DNA from: Edaphobacillus lindanitolerans
Lineage (GTDB): Bacteria > Bacillota > Bacilli > Bacillales_A > Planococcaceae
DNA length: 64,000 nucleotides
Assembly (NCBI RefSeq): GCF_900156305.1
Contig: NZ_FTPL01000001.1
Location: forward strand, 744,001-808,000
Direction of reading: 5' to 3'
The first letter of the stretch is position 1. Each line of letters starts with the position of its first letter. The translations under genes were made by a program, and so were the position numbers. The notes under the pieces were generated by a model. That model searched no databases, had not been told where the DNA came from, and saw nothing but the letters and a program-made list of their open reading frames with translations. Shown one piece after another: positions 8,178-16,180 of this stretch.

Positions 8178-9191
8178 ATGACAACCGGATTGATGATCAT
8201 CTTATTCCTTGTACTCATCCTGCCCTTTGCAATAAAAGCAGTGGAACGCCGGCTGGAATGGTTCCTTCTCATCATGGGCATCGCGGCCGTTTTGGTCAGC
8301 GGCGTATTCAGCCGGGAACTGCTGGGACGCGCACTGTCCGACCCTCTTCCGATCACGGGGGCTGTCCTGATCGCCGGGATCCTGTTCCGCCTGTTTTCCC
8401 GGCAGATGGACCGCAGTGTGCGGTGGCTGCAGCGGGTGATTCCCGAGCGGCTGTTATATGCGTTGATCGTCATGCTGCTCGGTCTCGTCTCCAGCATGAT
8501 CACGGCAATCATCGCAGCGCTCGTGCTCGTCACCGTCACATCCGCCCTCCGCCTCCGGAGGCGGTCCGAAATCCGGCTCGTTATCCTCGCCTGCTATTCG
8601 ATCGGGCTCGGTGCCGCCCTCACCCCGATCGGTGAACCGCTCTCGACGATCACGGTCAAGAAACTCGGCGCGGATTTTTCATTCCTGTTCCACCTGATCG
8701 GGTTGGATGTGCTGACAGCCATTCTTCTGTTCGGGCTGCTCGCCGCGGTCTGGGTTGATCCTCCGCTTGAGCGGATTGCCGCGGAAGACACGGGGAACCT
8801 CAAGGAACCGTTCTACTCCCTCATTTCGCGAACCTTCAATGTCTATGTGTTCGTCATGGCCCTCACGCTTCTGGGCACGGGATTCGAACCGCTCATCCGG
8901 GAACACCTGACCGACGTCGCCCCGGGCACACTTTACTGGATCAACATGCTCTCCGCCATACTCGACAACGCCACCCTTGCCGCAGCCGAAATCAGTCCCT
9001 TGATGCAATATGACGCCATCCGTGCGATCTTGCTCGGACTCCTGATCAGCGGCGGCATGCTTATCCCCGGGAACATCCCGAACATCATCGCAGCGGGAAA
9101 ATTGAAGATCACCAGCTTGGAATGGGCGAAATTCGGGATACCGGTCGGACTTGTCGCACTCTTGGTGTACTACTTTATCGGAATCCGGTGA
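8178..9191 (+). CDS. DUF1646-like putative cation transporter
   Basis: A 337-residue polytopic membrane protein with about ten hydrophobic segments. Motifs GAALTPIGEPLSTI (about residues 150-163), ILDNATLAAAEISP (about 260) and IPGNIPNIIAAGKL (about 297) are the loop signatures of the DUF1646 / ion-transporter superfamily, which is related to NhaD-type antiporters. AAAAGGAG precedes the ATG. It lies after the tctC terminator and is probably its own unit. The transported ion is not deducible; the family assignment is from memory of motifs. Confidence 0.7.
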   Translation: MTTGLMIILFLVLILPFAIKAVERRLEWFLLIMGIAAVLVSGVFSRELLGRALSDPLPITGAVLIAGILFRLFSRQMDRSVRWLQRVIPERLLYALIVMLLGLVSSMITAIIAALVLVTVTSALRLRRRSEIRLVILACYSIGLGAALTPIGEPLSTITVKKLGADFSFLFHLIGLDVLTAILLFGLLAAVWVDPPLERIAAEDTGNLKEPFYSLISRTFNVYVFVMALTLLGTGFEPLIREHLTDVAPGTLYWINMLSAILDNATLAAAEISPLMQYDAIRAILLGLLISGGMLIPGNIPNIIAAGKLKITSLEWAKFGIPVGLVALLVYYFIGIR

Positions 9192-9224
9192 GAAATTGGA
9201 TGGCTGTTCATGGGACAGGTGAAT

Positions 9225-9350
9225 GGGCGGAGATTCGGCTCGGTTGGGCCAGTTTCGGTCTGACTGGTCGAAGTTTCGCTACGAGTGGCCTCAGTTCCGA
9301 CGCGAGTGGTCGAAGTTTCGCTCGAGCGGCCCCAGTTCCGACGCGAGTGC
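9225..9350. repeat. Degenerate tandem repeat, 21-nt period, cluster B
   Basis: Six 21-nt units in perfect register (starts 9225, 9246, 9267, 9288, 9309, 9330). Odd and even units differ, giving a 42-nt super-period: 9267 and 9309 begin GTCGAAGTTTCGCT, while 9288 and 9330 contain CAGTTCCGACGCGAGTG. Translated, it would give a 7-residue peptide repeat, but no convincing start or ribosome binding site is present. It lies between the 3' ends of the DUF1646 gene and rsgA. Confidence 0.8.
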
Positions 9351-9368
9351 TTAACCCAAATGGATTCA

Positions 9369-9400
9369 AAACGCCTCCCGGCAGCCGGGAGGCGCTGTTT
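9369..9400. terminator. Probable bidirectional terminator after rsgA
   Basis: CGCCTCCCGG and CCGGGAGGCG form a perfect GC-rich stem with a short loop. The minus strand continues TTTTG. It is placed directly after the rsgA stop and can also stop rightward transcripts, although the plus-strand T-run is short. Confidence 0.65.
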
Positions 9401-9409
9401 ATGTTCTAT

Positions 9410-10483
9410 TTACTTCCGTGATTTTCGTTTGGCCTGCTTGGTGAGTTGCTTCCATTTGTTCGTCTCGGCAATTTGTGCCCGGACGTCGTTTTTCCGTTCA
9501 ATGTAGGCGATTTCCCGCTGAAGCCTGAAAAAGCTCTCCAGCCGGTCGGCAGGAAGCCGGCCCTCCTCGACCGCTTCGCGGACCGCACAGCCGGGTTCCT
9601 TTTTGTGCGTACAGTCACGGAACCGGCAGTGGTCGGCCAGTTCCTCGATATCCCGGAACCCGGATTCGAGCCCTTCCCCCTGATCCCAAAGCTGGAGTTC
9701 CCGCATGCCCGGCGTGTCGATGAGGCAGGCACCGCCGGCGAGCGGGATGAGTTCCCGGTGGGTCGTCGTATGGCGGCCTTTCGCATCGTCTTCCCGGATT
9801 CCCTGGACGTCCATGATCTCATGACCGGCGAGCCGGTTCGCCAGCGTCGACTTGCCCGCTCCCGACGAGCCCAGTATGGCAGCGGTCACGCCTTCTCCGA
9901 GAAATTCCTGAACCTGGTCGATCCCCTCTCCGGTCACCGCACTGACCGGAACGGCGTCCACCCCATAGGCGATGCCGTCGAGCTGATTCAAATAAACATC
10001 CGGATCCTCACACAGATCCGACTTTGTCAGGACAATCACCGGTTTCGCCCCGGAATCCCATGCGGCGACCAAATACCGCTCAAGCCGTCGGATATTGAAG
10101 TCGGCGTTCAGACTCATCACCAGGAAAACAAGGTCGATATTTGCCGCCACGATCTGCTCCTCCACCTGCTGGCCTGCAACTTTTCGGGTGAACACGGAAG
10201 TCCGGTCAAGCAGGCGGTGAATGATCCCCCGCTCTTCCCCCGGCATTTTCCGCACGAGCACCCAGTCGCCGACCGCCGGATAATCCATCCGTGAAACGGC
10301 CATATGGTCGAAACTTCCCGATACGGAAGACAGCCATTCCCCTTCTCCGGTCATCACCCGATACATCCGTTTATGTTCAAGAACCACCCGTCCCGGCACA
10401 CAGCCTTCCAGTGATGATTCCGATAACCAGTCCTTCGCCTGGCTGAAAAATGGTTCATGAAAACCTGATTGATTGAACTTCAA
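9410..10483 (-). CDS. rsgA: Ribosome small-subunit-dependent GTPase RsgA
   Basis: A 357-residue circularly permuted GTPase of the RsgA/YjeQ family, which tests 30S subunit maturation. The order is an N-terminal OB-fold (about residues 30-105), G4 TKSD at 153-156, G1 GSSGAGKS at 205-212, G3 DTPG at 256-259, then a zinc knuckle Cys286, Cys291, His293, Cys299. It is longer than the essential housekeeping RsgA (about 290 residues) and resembles the second, longer paralogue seen in many Bacillales. The ATG follows an AGGAGGAATTC-type site. Expression appears controlled by an attenuator with its own leader peptide (10516-10720). Confidence 0.92.
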   Translation of the reverse strand: MKFNQSGFHEPFFSQAKDWLSESSLEGCVPGRVVLEHKRMYRVMTGEGEWLSSVSGSFDHMAVSRMDYPAVGDWVLVRKMPGEERGIIHRLLDRTSVFTRKVAGQQVEEQIVAANIDLVFLVMSLNADFNIRRLERYLVAAWDSGAKPVIVLTKSDLCEDPDVYLNQLDGIAYGVDAVPVSAVTGEGIDQVQEFLGEGVTAAILGSSGAGKSTLANRLAGHEIMDVQGIREDDAKGRHTTTHRELIPLAGGACLIDTPGMRELQLWDQGEGLESGFRDIEELADHCRFRDCTHKKEPGCAVREAVEEGRLPADRLESFFRLQREIAYIERKNDVRAQIAETNKWKQLTKQAKRKSRK

Positions 10484-10515
10484 ATGAATTCCTCCTGTTT
10501 ATCCGTGCCAAAATG

Positions 10516-10555
10516 AAAAACCTCCATGACCGCCGATCCGGCAGCCATGGAGGTT
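10516..10555 (-). terminator. Attenuator terminator in the rsgA leader
   Basis: On the minus strand AACCTCCATG (10555-10546) pairs perfectly with CATGGAGGTT, an inner stem GCCG/CGGC closes the loop, and a U-run follows. It lies between the leader peptide and rsgA, so it must be read through for rsgA expression. Its 5' arm can pair instead with the leader (see 10551-10612). Confidence 0.85.
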
Positions 10556-10612
10556 CAGGCACACAAAACAAGAGGCATGCGTCAAAACGCACCCCGCGGG
10601 CGTGTGGAACCT
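10551..10612 (-). promoter_or_regulatory. Antiterminator alternative to the rsgA terminator
   Basis: AGGTTC-CACAC (10612-10602), inside the leader-peptide coding region, can pair with GTGTG (10564-10560) and GAACCT (10556-10551) with one 3-nt bulge. GAACCT is also the start of the terminator's 5' arm, so the two structures exclude each other. A small nested hairpin, TGCGT/ACGCA, covers the leader stop codon. Confidence 0.65.
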
Positions 10613-10656
10613 GGCTGACCGGATCGTTTCACTGCAATCTCCATTACGTTAGCCAT
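10582..10656 (-). CDS. 24-residue leader peptide upstream of rsgA
   Basis: An ATG-initiated frame of 24 codons, reading MANVMEIAVKRSG then QPGSTRPRGAF and TGA. It has GGTGAT as ribosome binding site 5 nt upstream and a consensus promoter about 35 bp further. It is too short for automatic gene callers. The codons for Pro-Gly-Ser-Thr overlap the antiterminator arm, so translation through this segment would break the antiterminator and allow termination, while stalling before it would favour rsgA expression. This logic is inferred from the pairing. Confidence 0.65.
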   Translation of the reverse strand: MANVMEIAVKRSGQPGSTRPRGAF

Positions 10657-10691
10657 ACCACATCACCCGCTTTCCGTTCGTTGTTTTAATC

Positions 10692-10720
10692 AGAATAGCA
10701 AGACGGATGGTTTTTGTCAA
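10692..10720 (-). promoter_or_regulatory. SigA-type promoter of the rsgA leader
   Basis: TTGACA (10715-10720) and TATTCT (10692-10697) on the minus strand have a 17-nt spacer and an extended -10 (TGC before TATTCT). It starts just past the stop codon of the upstream coiled-coil protein gene. Confidence 0.8.
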
Positions 10721-10733
10721 TCGGTTCATTCAT

Positions 10734-11429
10734 TTATTCTGGTGCATCCGTTCCTTCTTCACCCGGCTCCGCAAGAGTGGTGTCCAGAGGAGCTGCCTGT
10801 GCATCCTCTGATTGCTGTTCGGAAGACGGCTGCGCAGACGGTGTTTCCGAAGGAGACCCAGGCTGATCCGGAGACGAGGGTTTCGCGGGTATAACTGTCT
10901 TTTCGGACGACTTTGTTTCAGACGGTGCCTCCTGTTTCACTGGTTCCGCCCCGGTCGTCGGCTCCTGTTGCATGCCTTTGTTTTTCTCGGCGTTCTTCTT
11001 CGCTTTCTCGGCCGCTCTGTCAATTTCCTGGATCGCCTTGTTTACGGCTTTGTCGACTTCCGCCAAGTACGTCTCTTTGTCCCAGTCTCCTCGGCCGTTG
11101 CCGATACCCGCTATCAATGAAGCCGCATAATCATTGAGCGCCCGGACGCGCCTCTGCTTTTCGGACTCCGTGAAATCATCCAGCTCCTTGGCCGCCGATC
11201 CGACCGACTCGTTCAACTTCTGCCGGAGCTCGCCCATCAGCCGTTCCTTTTCGGCAGTGATTGCCGAATCGATTTCACTCACAGATTCCGACCGCTTCCC
11301 GTTAAACCAATTTTCCAGCATCACTCCCGCATCCTGTCCGGCCACCACCGACCCCACACCGGTGCCGAATAAGATACACAGGCAGAATCCGAGCACAAGC
11401 ACGAGTCGTTTACTCCCTTTGCTGTTCAT
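10734..11429 (-). CDS. Secreted coiled-coil protein of unknown function, paralogue 3
   Basis: A 231-residue exported protein. A signal peptide covers residues ~1-30 (hydrophobic LVLVLGFCLCILFGTGVGSV, then VAGQ). Right after it comes a short motif AGVMLENWF shared with the two upstream genes. Residues ~48-145 are a highly charged helical region rich in K and E with coiled-coil character. The last ~80 residues are a low-complexity tail of Pro, Ser, Glu and Thr. No enzymatic motif is seen. Third and last gene of a leftward trio; a hairpin separates it from the second gene. Confidence 0.75.
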   Translation of the reverse strand: MNSKGSKRLVLVLGFCLCILFGTGVGSVVAGQDAGVMLENWFNGKRSESVSEIDSAITAEKERLMGELRQKLNESVGSAAKELDDFTESEKQRRVRALNDYAASLIAGIGNGRGDWDKETYLAEVDKAVNKAIQEIDRAAEKAKKNAEKNKGMQQEPTTGAEPVKQEAPSETKSSEKTVIPAKPSSPDQPGSPSETPSAQPSSEQQSEDAQAAPLDTTLAEPGEEGTDAPE

Positions 11430-11442
11430 GTCTTCCCTCCAT

Positions 11443-11474
11443 TAAAAGAGCAGGACCCCCTGGAAGAGGTCCTG
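11443..11474 (-). terminator. Intercistronic hairpin, probable partial terminator
   Basis: CAGGAC (11451-11456) pairs with GTCCTG (11469-11474), and on the minus strand CTCTTTT follows. It lies between the second and third coiled-coil genes, so it probably reduces expression of the third. Confidence 0.6.
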
Positions 11475-11485
11475 GATGTGTGGAA

Positions 11486-12262
11486 TTAAAGACCGATGCC
11501 GTTCACGAGTGCCTTGAGTTCAAGTTCAGCTTTGCTTTGGATGGTCTTTGCAGCAGTTTCAATGACCTTCTTCTGCTCGTTGACAAGCTCCACTTTCTTA
11601 GTTTCCACCACCCCGTGAATACGGTTAATTTCACCGTCCACAGCTTTCTCCAGATCTTGCTTCGTTTTCATGGAGTTTGAATTCAATTTAGTAAGCAGAT
11701 CCCTCTTGGAATTCTCAATTGTTTCTTTCAGGTCTTTAACTGCCTGGTCTTTAACATCGTTCAGCTGTTTTTTTGTTTTTTCAACTTCTGCTTCTCCGGT
11801 CTTCCCTGTAGCTGCAGATAGCTCTCCAATCTTTTTCGTAACATAGGTTTGGCCTTCCGCCTGGAATTGGGTCACACGATTACTGTAGATTTCATCAAAC
11901 TGCTTTTGCATACCGGCAATAATTTTTTCTCGCTCCATTTTCAAATCGTCAATGTAGCCATCGGCTGCCTTACGGATATTTTTAGTTTTATCTTCAGTCT
12001 GCTTCATGCCCTCTGCTGCAATTTCAGCGTTCGCCTGGTCGATCATCAACCCGATTTCTTTGTCTTCTGTTGTCAAACCATCTTTCCAGTAAGCGTCCGC
12101 TTCTGCTTCAACTGTCTTTTTCGCGTTTCCAAACTGGACATCGTACCAGTTCTTTAGCTTCGATCCTGCATCCGATGCTCCGAATACCACTCCCCCGGCG
12201 CTGGATACGAGTGCGACTGTGATGGCCCCTGCGACGATCTTGCCTTTGACTGTTTTCAACAT
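11486..12262 (-). CDS. Secreted coiled-coil protein of unknown function, paralogue 2
   Basis: A 258-residue exported protein. Its signal peptide spans residues ~1-29 (KIVAGAITVALVSSAGGVVF, then GAS). The shared motif AGSKLKNWYDVQF follows at ~32-44. The rest is an almost continuous, highly charged alpha-helical region (about residues 50-250) with regular hydrophobic spacing typical of an extended coiled coil; there are no cysteines and few prolines. It ends ELKALVNGIGL. No known domain is recognised. Middle gene of the trio, 43 bp after the first. Confidence 0.78.
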   Translation of the reverse strand: MLKTVKGKIVAGAITVALVSSAGGVVFGASDAGSKLKNWYDVQFGNAKKTVEAEADAYWKDGLTTEDKEIGLMIDQANAEIAAEGMKQTEDKTKNIRKAADGYIDDLKMEREKIIAGMQKQFDEIYSNRVTQFQAEGQTYVTKKIGELSAATGKTGEAEVEKTKKQLNDVKDQAVKDLKETIENSKRDLLTKLNSNSMKTKQDLEKAVDGEINRIHGVVETKKVELVNEQKKVIETAAKTIQSKAELELKALVNGIGL

Positions 12263-12305
12263 GTGTAAAATCCCCTTTTCTTCGTGTAATGGTTTGGTGG
12301 TTCTC

Positions 12306-12728
12306 TCAGTGTTCGTTCAGGATTTCTTCAAAAAGGCGGTTAACATCCGCTTCTATCTGCGCCTCCAGCTCTCTTGGGTCTGCGATGCCGTCCCTCAGCT
12401 CTGTGTCGAGCCGGGCCGCCGTGCTGTCAAGCTGGCTCCGGATTTCGGCCACGCGGGCATTCAGTTCCCGCTCGGCACGTTGTTCTTCTGTCTCTGTCCA
12501 AGAGACGATCTGGTCTTCCGCCCATTCCCCGGCTTCGAGGACGAACATCCCGGCATCGGCCAACATCCCGGCCATTTCTCCTGCCGCTGCCTTGGCGATC
12601 CTCTCACTCTCCTTATGGAAGGCACCCTCATACCAACCGGAGAGAGAGCCCGTGTTCATGCCGGTTGCATGAACCGCGCCTGCGCCGACAATCAGGGCGA
12701 TTACCGATGCAGTCAGTCTCTTTTTCAC
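12306..12728 (-). CDS. Secreted coiled-coil protein of unknown function, paralogue 1
   Basis: Read from GTG at 12728 because AAGGGGG lies just upstream and the product then begins with a normal signal peptide (KKRLTASVIALIVGAGAVHA). Upstream in-frame codons would add 21 residues that spoil it. The 140-residue product has the trio motif TGSLSGWYEGAF after the signal peptide, then a charged helical region (about residues 35-138) with heptad-like spacing. First gene of the trio. Function unknown. Confidence 0.72.
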   Translation of the reverse strand: MKKRLTASVIALIVGAGAVHATGMNTGSLSGWYEGAFHKESERIAKAAAGEMAGMLADAGMFVLEAGEWAEDQIVSWTETEEQRAERELNARVAEIRSQLDSTAARLDTELRDGIADPRELEAQIEADVNRLFEEILNEH

Positions 12729-12874
12729 AGCCTGTCCCCCTTCCGGCTCCCTATTTTGCCCTGCCTTACTATGTATATGTGCATCTATCAAAAACTATGA
12801 CTAAATATCTATCATTTTTTTCATTCCATCGATTTGGTAGTTGTCATGACGAGTAAATAGTCCTATTCCCAAAC

Positions 12875-12906
12875 GAAAAAACGGGCCTCCCGAAGGAAGT
12901 CCGTTT
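12875..12906 (-). terminator. Terminator of the pxp/transporter operon
   Basis: On the minus strand AACGG-CTTCC and GGAGG-CCGTT pair around a TTCG loop and a long T-run follows. It lies 20 bp beyond the stop of the Nramp-like gene. Confidence 0.85.
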
Positions 12907-12926
12907 TCTGATCATGACGCGCCGAT

Positions 12927-14132
12927 TCACTTAAACAACTGAGGGATGCCGTTCATGAGCGAATAAATGCCCATGATCGCCATTGCCACGACGGTGATGG
13001 CCCCGATGGCCGTCATCCATTTTGGATGTCTGTAATCACCGACGATTTTGGACTTATAGGCTGCGACCAGCATGACGCCGAGCGCGAGCGGCAGGATCAG
13101 TCCGTTGAGCGAGCCGACGAGCACAAGGATCTTCACCGGCTGCCCGACGATGACGAACACGAGTGTCGAAACCAGAATGAAGCCGATGATAAATTTCCTG
13201 TGGTGCCGGTCGATCCATTCACTGAACGTCCGGATAAAGGAGACGGATGTGTAGGCACAGCCGACCACCGACGTGACGGCCGCAGACCACATGACCACGC
13301 CGAAGATCTTATATCCGATATTTCCCGCGGCAAGCTGGAATACCGACGCCGGCGGGTTGTCCGGATTGAGCTTCAGCCCCTGCGAGACGACGCCGAGCAC
13401 GGCAAGGAACAGGAGCACCCGCATGAGCGAGGCGATGCCGATTGCAGACAGCGCACCGCGGGATACCTCCGGCAGGGCTTCTTTTCCTTTGATGCCGGCA
13501 TCGATCAGCCGGTGTCCGCCGGCAAAGGTGATGTAGCCGCCGACCGTCCCGCCGACGAGCGTAACGATGGCCAGCGCATCGAGTTCGAGCGGCGCCACTG
13601 TCCGGAGCGCCGCTTCCCCGTATGGAGGAGAAGCCGTGAACATGACATAGAGCGTCAGGGCAATCATGACGAAGCCGAGAACCTGCGTGAACCGGTCCAT
13701 CATCCGGCCCGCTTCTTTCACGAGGAAGATGCCGACCGCCAACAGACAGCTGAGGACAGCCCCGACCTTCGCGTCAATGCCAAACAGAACGTTCGTCCCG
13801 AGACCCGCACCGCCGATGTTTCCGATGTTGAACGCAAGGCCCCCCATGACGACGAGCAGCGCCAGGAAGTAGCCGAGTCCCGGCAGCACATCGTTCGCAA
13901 TGTCCTGCGCACGCTTGCCCGATACGGCGATGATCCGCCAGATGTTCAGCTGTGCCGCAATGTCAATGAGGATGGAGATGAGGATGACGAACGCGAAGCT
14001 CGCCATCAGCTGCTCGGTGAATACCGTCGTCTGCGTCAGGAACCCCGGCCCGATTGCAGACGTTGCCATGAGAAACGCAGCTCCGAGCAGGATGCTGCGG
14101 TTCTGTTTCTTTTGATCCAACGTGTTGTTCAT
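12927..14132 (-). CDS. Nramp-family transporter of the 5-oxoproline operon (YcsG-like)
   Basis: A 401-residue protein with about eleven membrane helices. It belongs to the Nramp-related family: helix 1 carries ATSAIGPGFLTQTTVF, and helix 6 is in the GGTVGGYITFAGGHRLID region, which differs from the metal-binding MPH motif of true manganese transporters. B. subtilis ycsG lies in the same ycsF-kipI-kipA (pxp) operon. It may therefore carry 5-oxoproline or another organic substrate rather than a metal, which is inference. The start at 14132 has a GGGGGAAA site; a longer frame upstream only translates the repeat cluster. Confidence 0.85.
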   Translation of the reverse strand: MNNTLDQKKQNRSILLGAAFLMATSAIGPGFLTQTTVFTEQLMASFAFVILISILIDIAAQLNIWRIIAVSGKRAQDIANDVLPGLGYFLALLVVMGGLAFNIGNIGGAGLGTNVLFGIDAKVGAVLSCLLAVGIFLVKEAGRMMDRFTQVLGFVMIALTLYVMFTASPPYGEAALRTVAPLELDALAIVTLVGGTVGGYITFAGGHRLIDAGIKGKEALPEVSRGALSAIGIASLMRVLLFLAVLGVVSQGLKLNPDNPPASVFQLAAGNIGYKIFGVVMWSAAVTSVVGCAYTSVSFIRTFSEWIDRHHRKFIIGFILVSTLVFVIVGQPVKILVLVGSLNGLILPLALGVMLVAAYKSKIVGDYRHPKWMTAIGAITVVAMAIMGIYSLMNGIPQLFK

Positions 14133-14173
14133 TGGTTTCCCCCGTCTTATGTAATTCCGCCTTCGTTCAGCGC

Positions 14174-14378
14174 GAGATGCGCAACCCGAGAAGCGAGTGA
14201 GCGGTTTTCTTTCCGAGCCCGTCGCTTCTTTCCCCGAGTAAGTCGCTTTCATTATTGAATGGGCCGTTTTCTCCCCCGGTGAGTCGCGTTCATTCTAGAG
14301 TGCGCTTCCACCCTTGAGTGAGTCGCTTTCGATCTTGAATAAGCCGCTGCCTCCCACGAGCAATGCGGCTCTCTTCCC
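14174..14378. repeat. Degenerate tandem repeat, 21-nt period, cluster C
   Basis: About ten units between 14174 and 14378. Most are 21 nt (starts 14174, 14195, 14215, 14236, 14257, 14278, 14316, 14337, 14358) and two are shortened to about 19 nt. Units typically begin GAGTGAGTCGCTTTC or a variant (14236 GAGTAAGTCGCTTTC, 14316 GAGTGAGTCGCTTTC). It sits inside an operon, between pxpA and the transporter gene, so it would be transcribed. Confidence 0.78.
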
Positions 14379-14396
14379 CTGCCGCATTGCGTCCGG

Positions 14397-15167
14397 TCAA
14401 TTGAATGAACCGATTGCGCCCACTTCGACCCCCTCGGTCGGAAGCTGTTCAGAAATGCGCCTCGCGAAGTCGAGCGCGGTGACACCGTCGCCGTGGATGC
14501 AGATCGTGTCGGCCTTCAGATCGACATCCGTTCCGTCCGTCGCGCGGACCTTCCCTTCCTTCACCATGCGGACAACCTGTGCGATGGCCTCTTCCGGATC
14601 GGTGAGCAGGGCGTTCGTCTGACGGCGGTCGGTGAGGGAGCCATCCGGTCCGTACGTCCGGTCGGAGAACACTTCGCTCGCGGTCCGGAGACCGGCTTTC
14701 TCGCCTGCACGGATCAGTTCACTGCCGGACAGCCCGAACAGGATGAGCTCCGGGTTGACTTGATAAACCGCTTCCGCGATGGCCTCCGACAGCCTCACGT
14801 CCTGGGCGGCCATATTATAGAGCGCGCCGTGGGGCTTCACGTGCTGCATGGCGCCGCCTTCTGCCCGTATGAATGCATCAAGTGCGCCGATCTGATAGAC
14901 GACGAGGTCATGCGCCTCTTCCGGAGACAGGGCCATCGTCCGGCGGCCGAATCCAACGAGATCCGGTGTTCCGGGATGCGCACCGATCCCGACGCCCTTC
15001 TCGAGCGCCAGCCGGACGGTCCTGCGCATCGCAGACGGATCGCCCGCGTGGAAACCGCAGGCAATGTTCGCACTCGAGACAAACTCCAAAATCTCTGCGT
15101 CATTGCCCATCTGATAGGCTCCGAACGATTCTCCCATGTCACAATTCAAATCAACTTTAAATGGCAT
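14397..15167 (-). CDS. pxpA: 5-oxoprolinase subunit A (LamB/YcsF family)
   Basis: A 256-residue LamB/YcsF protein, subunit A of ATP-dependent 5-oxoprolinase PxpABC, which opens 5-oxo-L-proline to L-glutamate. The family opening [11 protein letters not shown] (residues ~5-15) is intact, followed by [27 protein letters not shown] and [10 protein letters not shown], which line the active-site cleft. The ATG is 2 nt after the pxpC stop. It is downstream of pxpB and pxpC, so all three subunits are present. Confidence 0.95.
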   Translation of the reverse strand: MPFKVDLNCDMGESFGAYQMGNDAEILEFVSSANIACGFHAGDPSAMRRTVRLALEKGVGIGAHPGTPDLVGFGRRTMALSPEEAHDLVVYQIGALDAFIRAEGGAMQHVKPHGALYNMAAQDVRLSEAIAEAVYQVNPELILFGLSGSELIRAGEKAGLRTASEVFSDRTYGPDGSLTDRRQTNALLTDPEEAIAQVVRMVKEGKVRATDGTDVDLKADTICIHGDGVTALDFARRISEQLPTEGVEVGAIGSFN

Positions 15168-15169
15168 CC

Positions 15170-16180
15170 CTATGAATCCCCTTTCATTTTCAACTCGATC
15201 GCAGCCTGCAAATGCCGAAGGTCGTTCGTCTGCCGGACGAGCGCGGACTGTGCCTCCTCCACGCTCACTTCTCGGAAGCGGAGGCGGCCACCCGGCGGCA
15301 ACTGGGCGATCACCGGAAGGTCAGCCGTTGCCGCCTGTCCGATCTTCGGATAGCCACCGGTTGTCTGCCGGTCCGCCATGAGCAGGATCGGACTGCCCCC
15401 CGACGGCACCTGAACAGAACCAGGCACGACTGCTTCCGACAACAATTCCCTCGGATGGGCCAGCTTCAGCCCGGCGCCCTTCAGCCGGTAGCCCATCCGG
15501 TCCGATTCCGAAGACACGATGAATGCCCCGCCGAAAAATCGCTCCCGGCTTTCCTCATCGAACCATCCGAACTGCGGCCCGCGCATCATCCGGACCTCCG
15601 CTTCCTCGGCCAAGGAAGTGCCGCACTCCTCCGCCACGGACCAGCCTGTTTCCGAGAACGGACGGCCCGACCCGCTTCCGAGCAGTCGATCGGTGAGTGC
15701 CCGGGCCGCTTCGGATGCTTCCCCGGCCGGCAGCCGGTCCCCTTTTTGCAGCAGCCGCCCGCAGAACCCGCCGATTCCCGCCTTTATGTAAGTCGACCGG
15801 CTGCCCATCACTTCGGGCACATCGATGCCGCCGGCAATGGCGATATACACCCTGCATCCGGAAACCGGACGGCCGAACCGGAGTACGGATCCTTTCTTCA
15901 CCGCCACCGGGCGGCACATCGGTACTCTCATGCCGCAAATTTCAGGAGAGAGATCCGCACCGGCTAGGGCGATCAGCCGGTCTTCTTCAAATACAACAGC
16001 AGGTCCGGCAAGCGCGGCTTCGAGTGCCGCGCTGCCGGGCGCGTTCCCGACAAGCATGTTCGCGATCCGGAGGGAGACGGTGTCCATCGCCCCGCCCCCC
16101 ACTACACCGAATTGCTGGTAGCCGGGTCTTCCAAGATCCTGCACCGACGTCTGGAGGCCGGGCTGTTTAATCGTGATCAT
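15170..16180 (-). CDS. pxpC: 5-oxoprolinase subunit C (KipA family)
   Basis: A 336-residue biotin-dependent-carboxyltransferase-like protein of the KipA/PxpC family. The typical opening is [21 protein letters not shown] (residues 2-22; quoted here in part for its TSVQDLGR core), then [10 protein letters not shown], and PVKKGS and [16 protein letters not shown] motifs near the C-terminus. With PxpB it forms the ATP-dependent partner of PxpA. The start overlaps pxpB by 14 nt, with GGGAGGGGGAG inside the pxpB end as ribosome binding site. Confidence 0.93.
   Translation of the reverse strand: MITIKQPGLQTSVQDLGRPGYQQFGVVGGGAMDTVSLRIANMLVGNAPGSAALEAALAGPAVVFEEDRLIALAGADLSPEICGMRVPMCRPVAVKKGSVLRFGRPVSGCRVYIAIAGGIDVPEVMGSRSTYIKAGIGGFCGRLLQKGDRLPAGEASEAARALTDRLLGSGSGRPFSETGWSVAEECGTSLAEEAEVRMMRGPQFGWFDEESRERFFGGAFIVSSESDRMGYRLKGAGLKLAHPRELLSEAVVPGSVQVPSGGSPILLMADRQTTGGYPKIGQAATADLPVIAQLPPGGRLRFREVSVEEAQSALVRQTNDLRHLQAAIELKMKGDS

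Noticed and set aside
9122-9421. Small ORFs through repeat cluster B giving heptapeptide repeats
   Set aside because: No ribosome binding site; the peptide repeat follows simply from a period divisible by three.
14133-14252. N-terminal extension of the Nramp-like transporter
   Set aside because: It translates part of the 21-nt repeat cluster, and a good ribosome binding site sits before the internal ATG at 14132.
13026-14258. 410-residue plus-strand frame opposite the Nramp-like gene
   Set aside because: Antisense shadow with no homologous motif; also crosses the repeat cluster.
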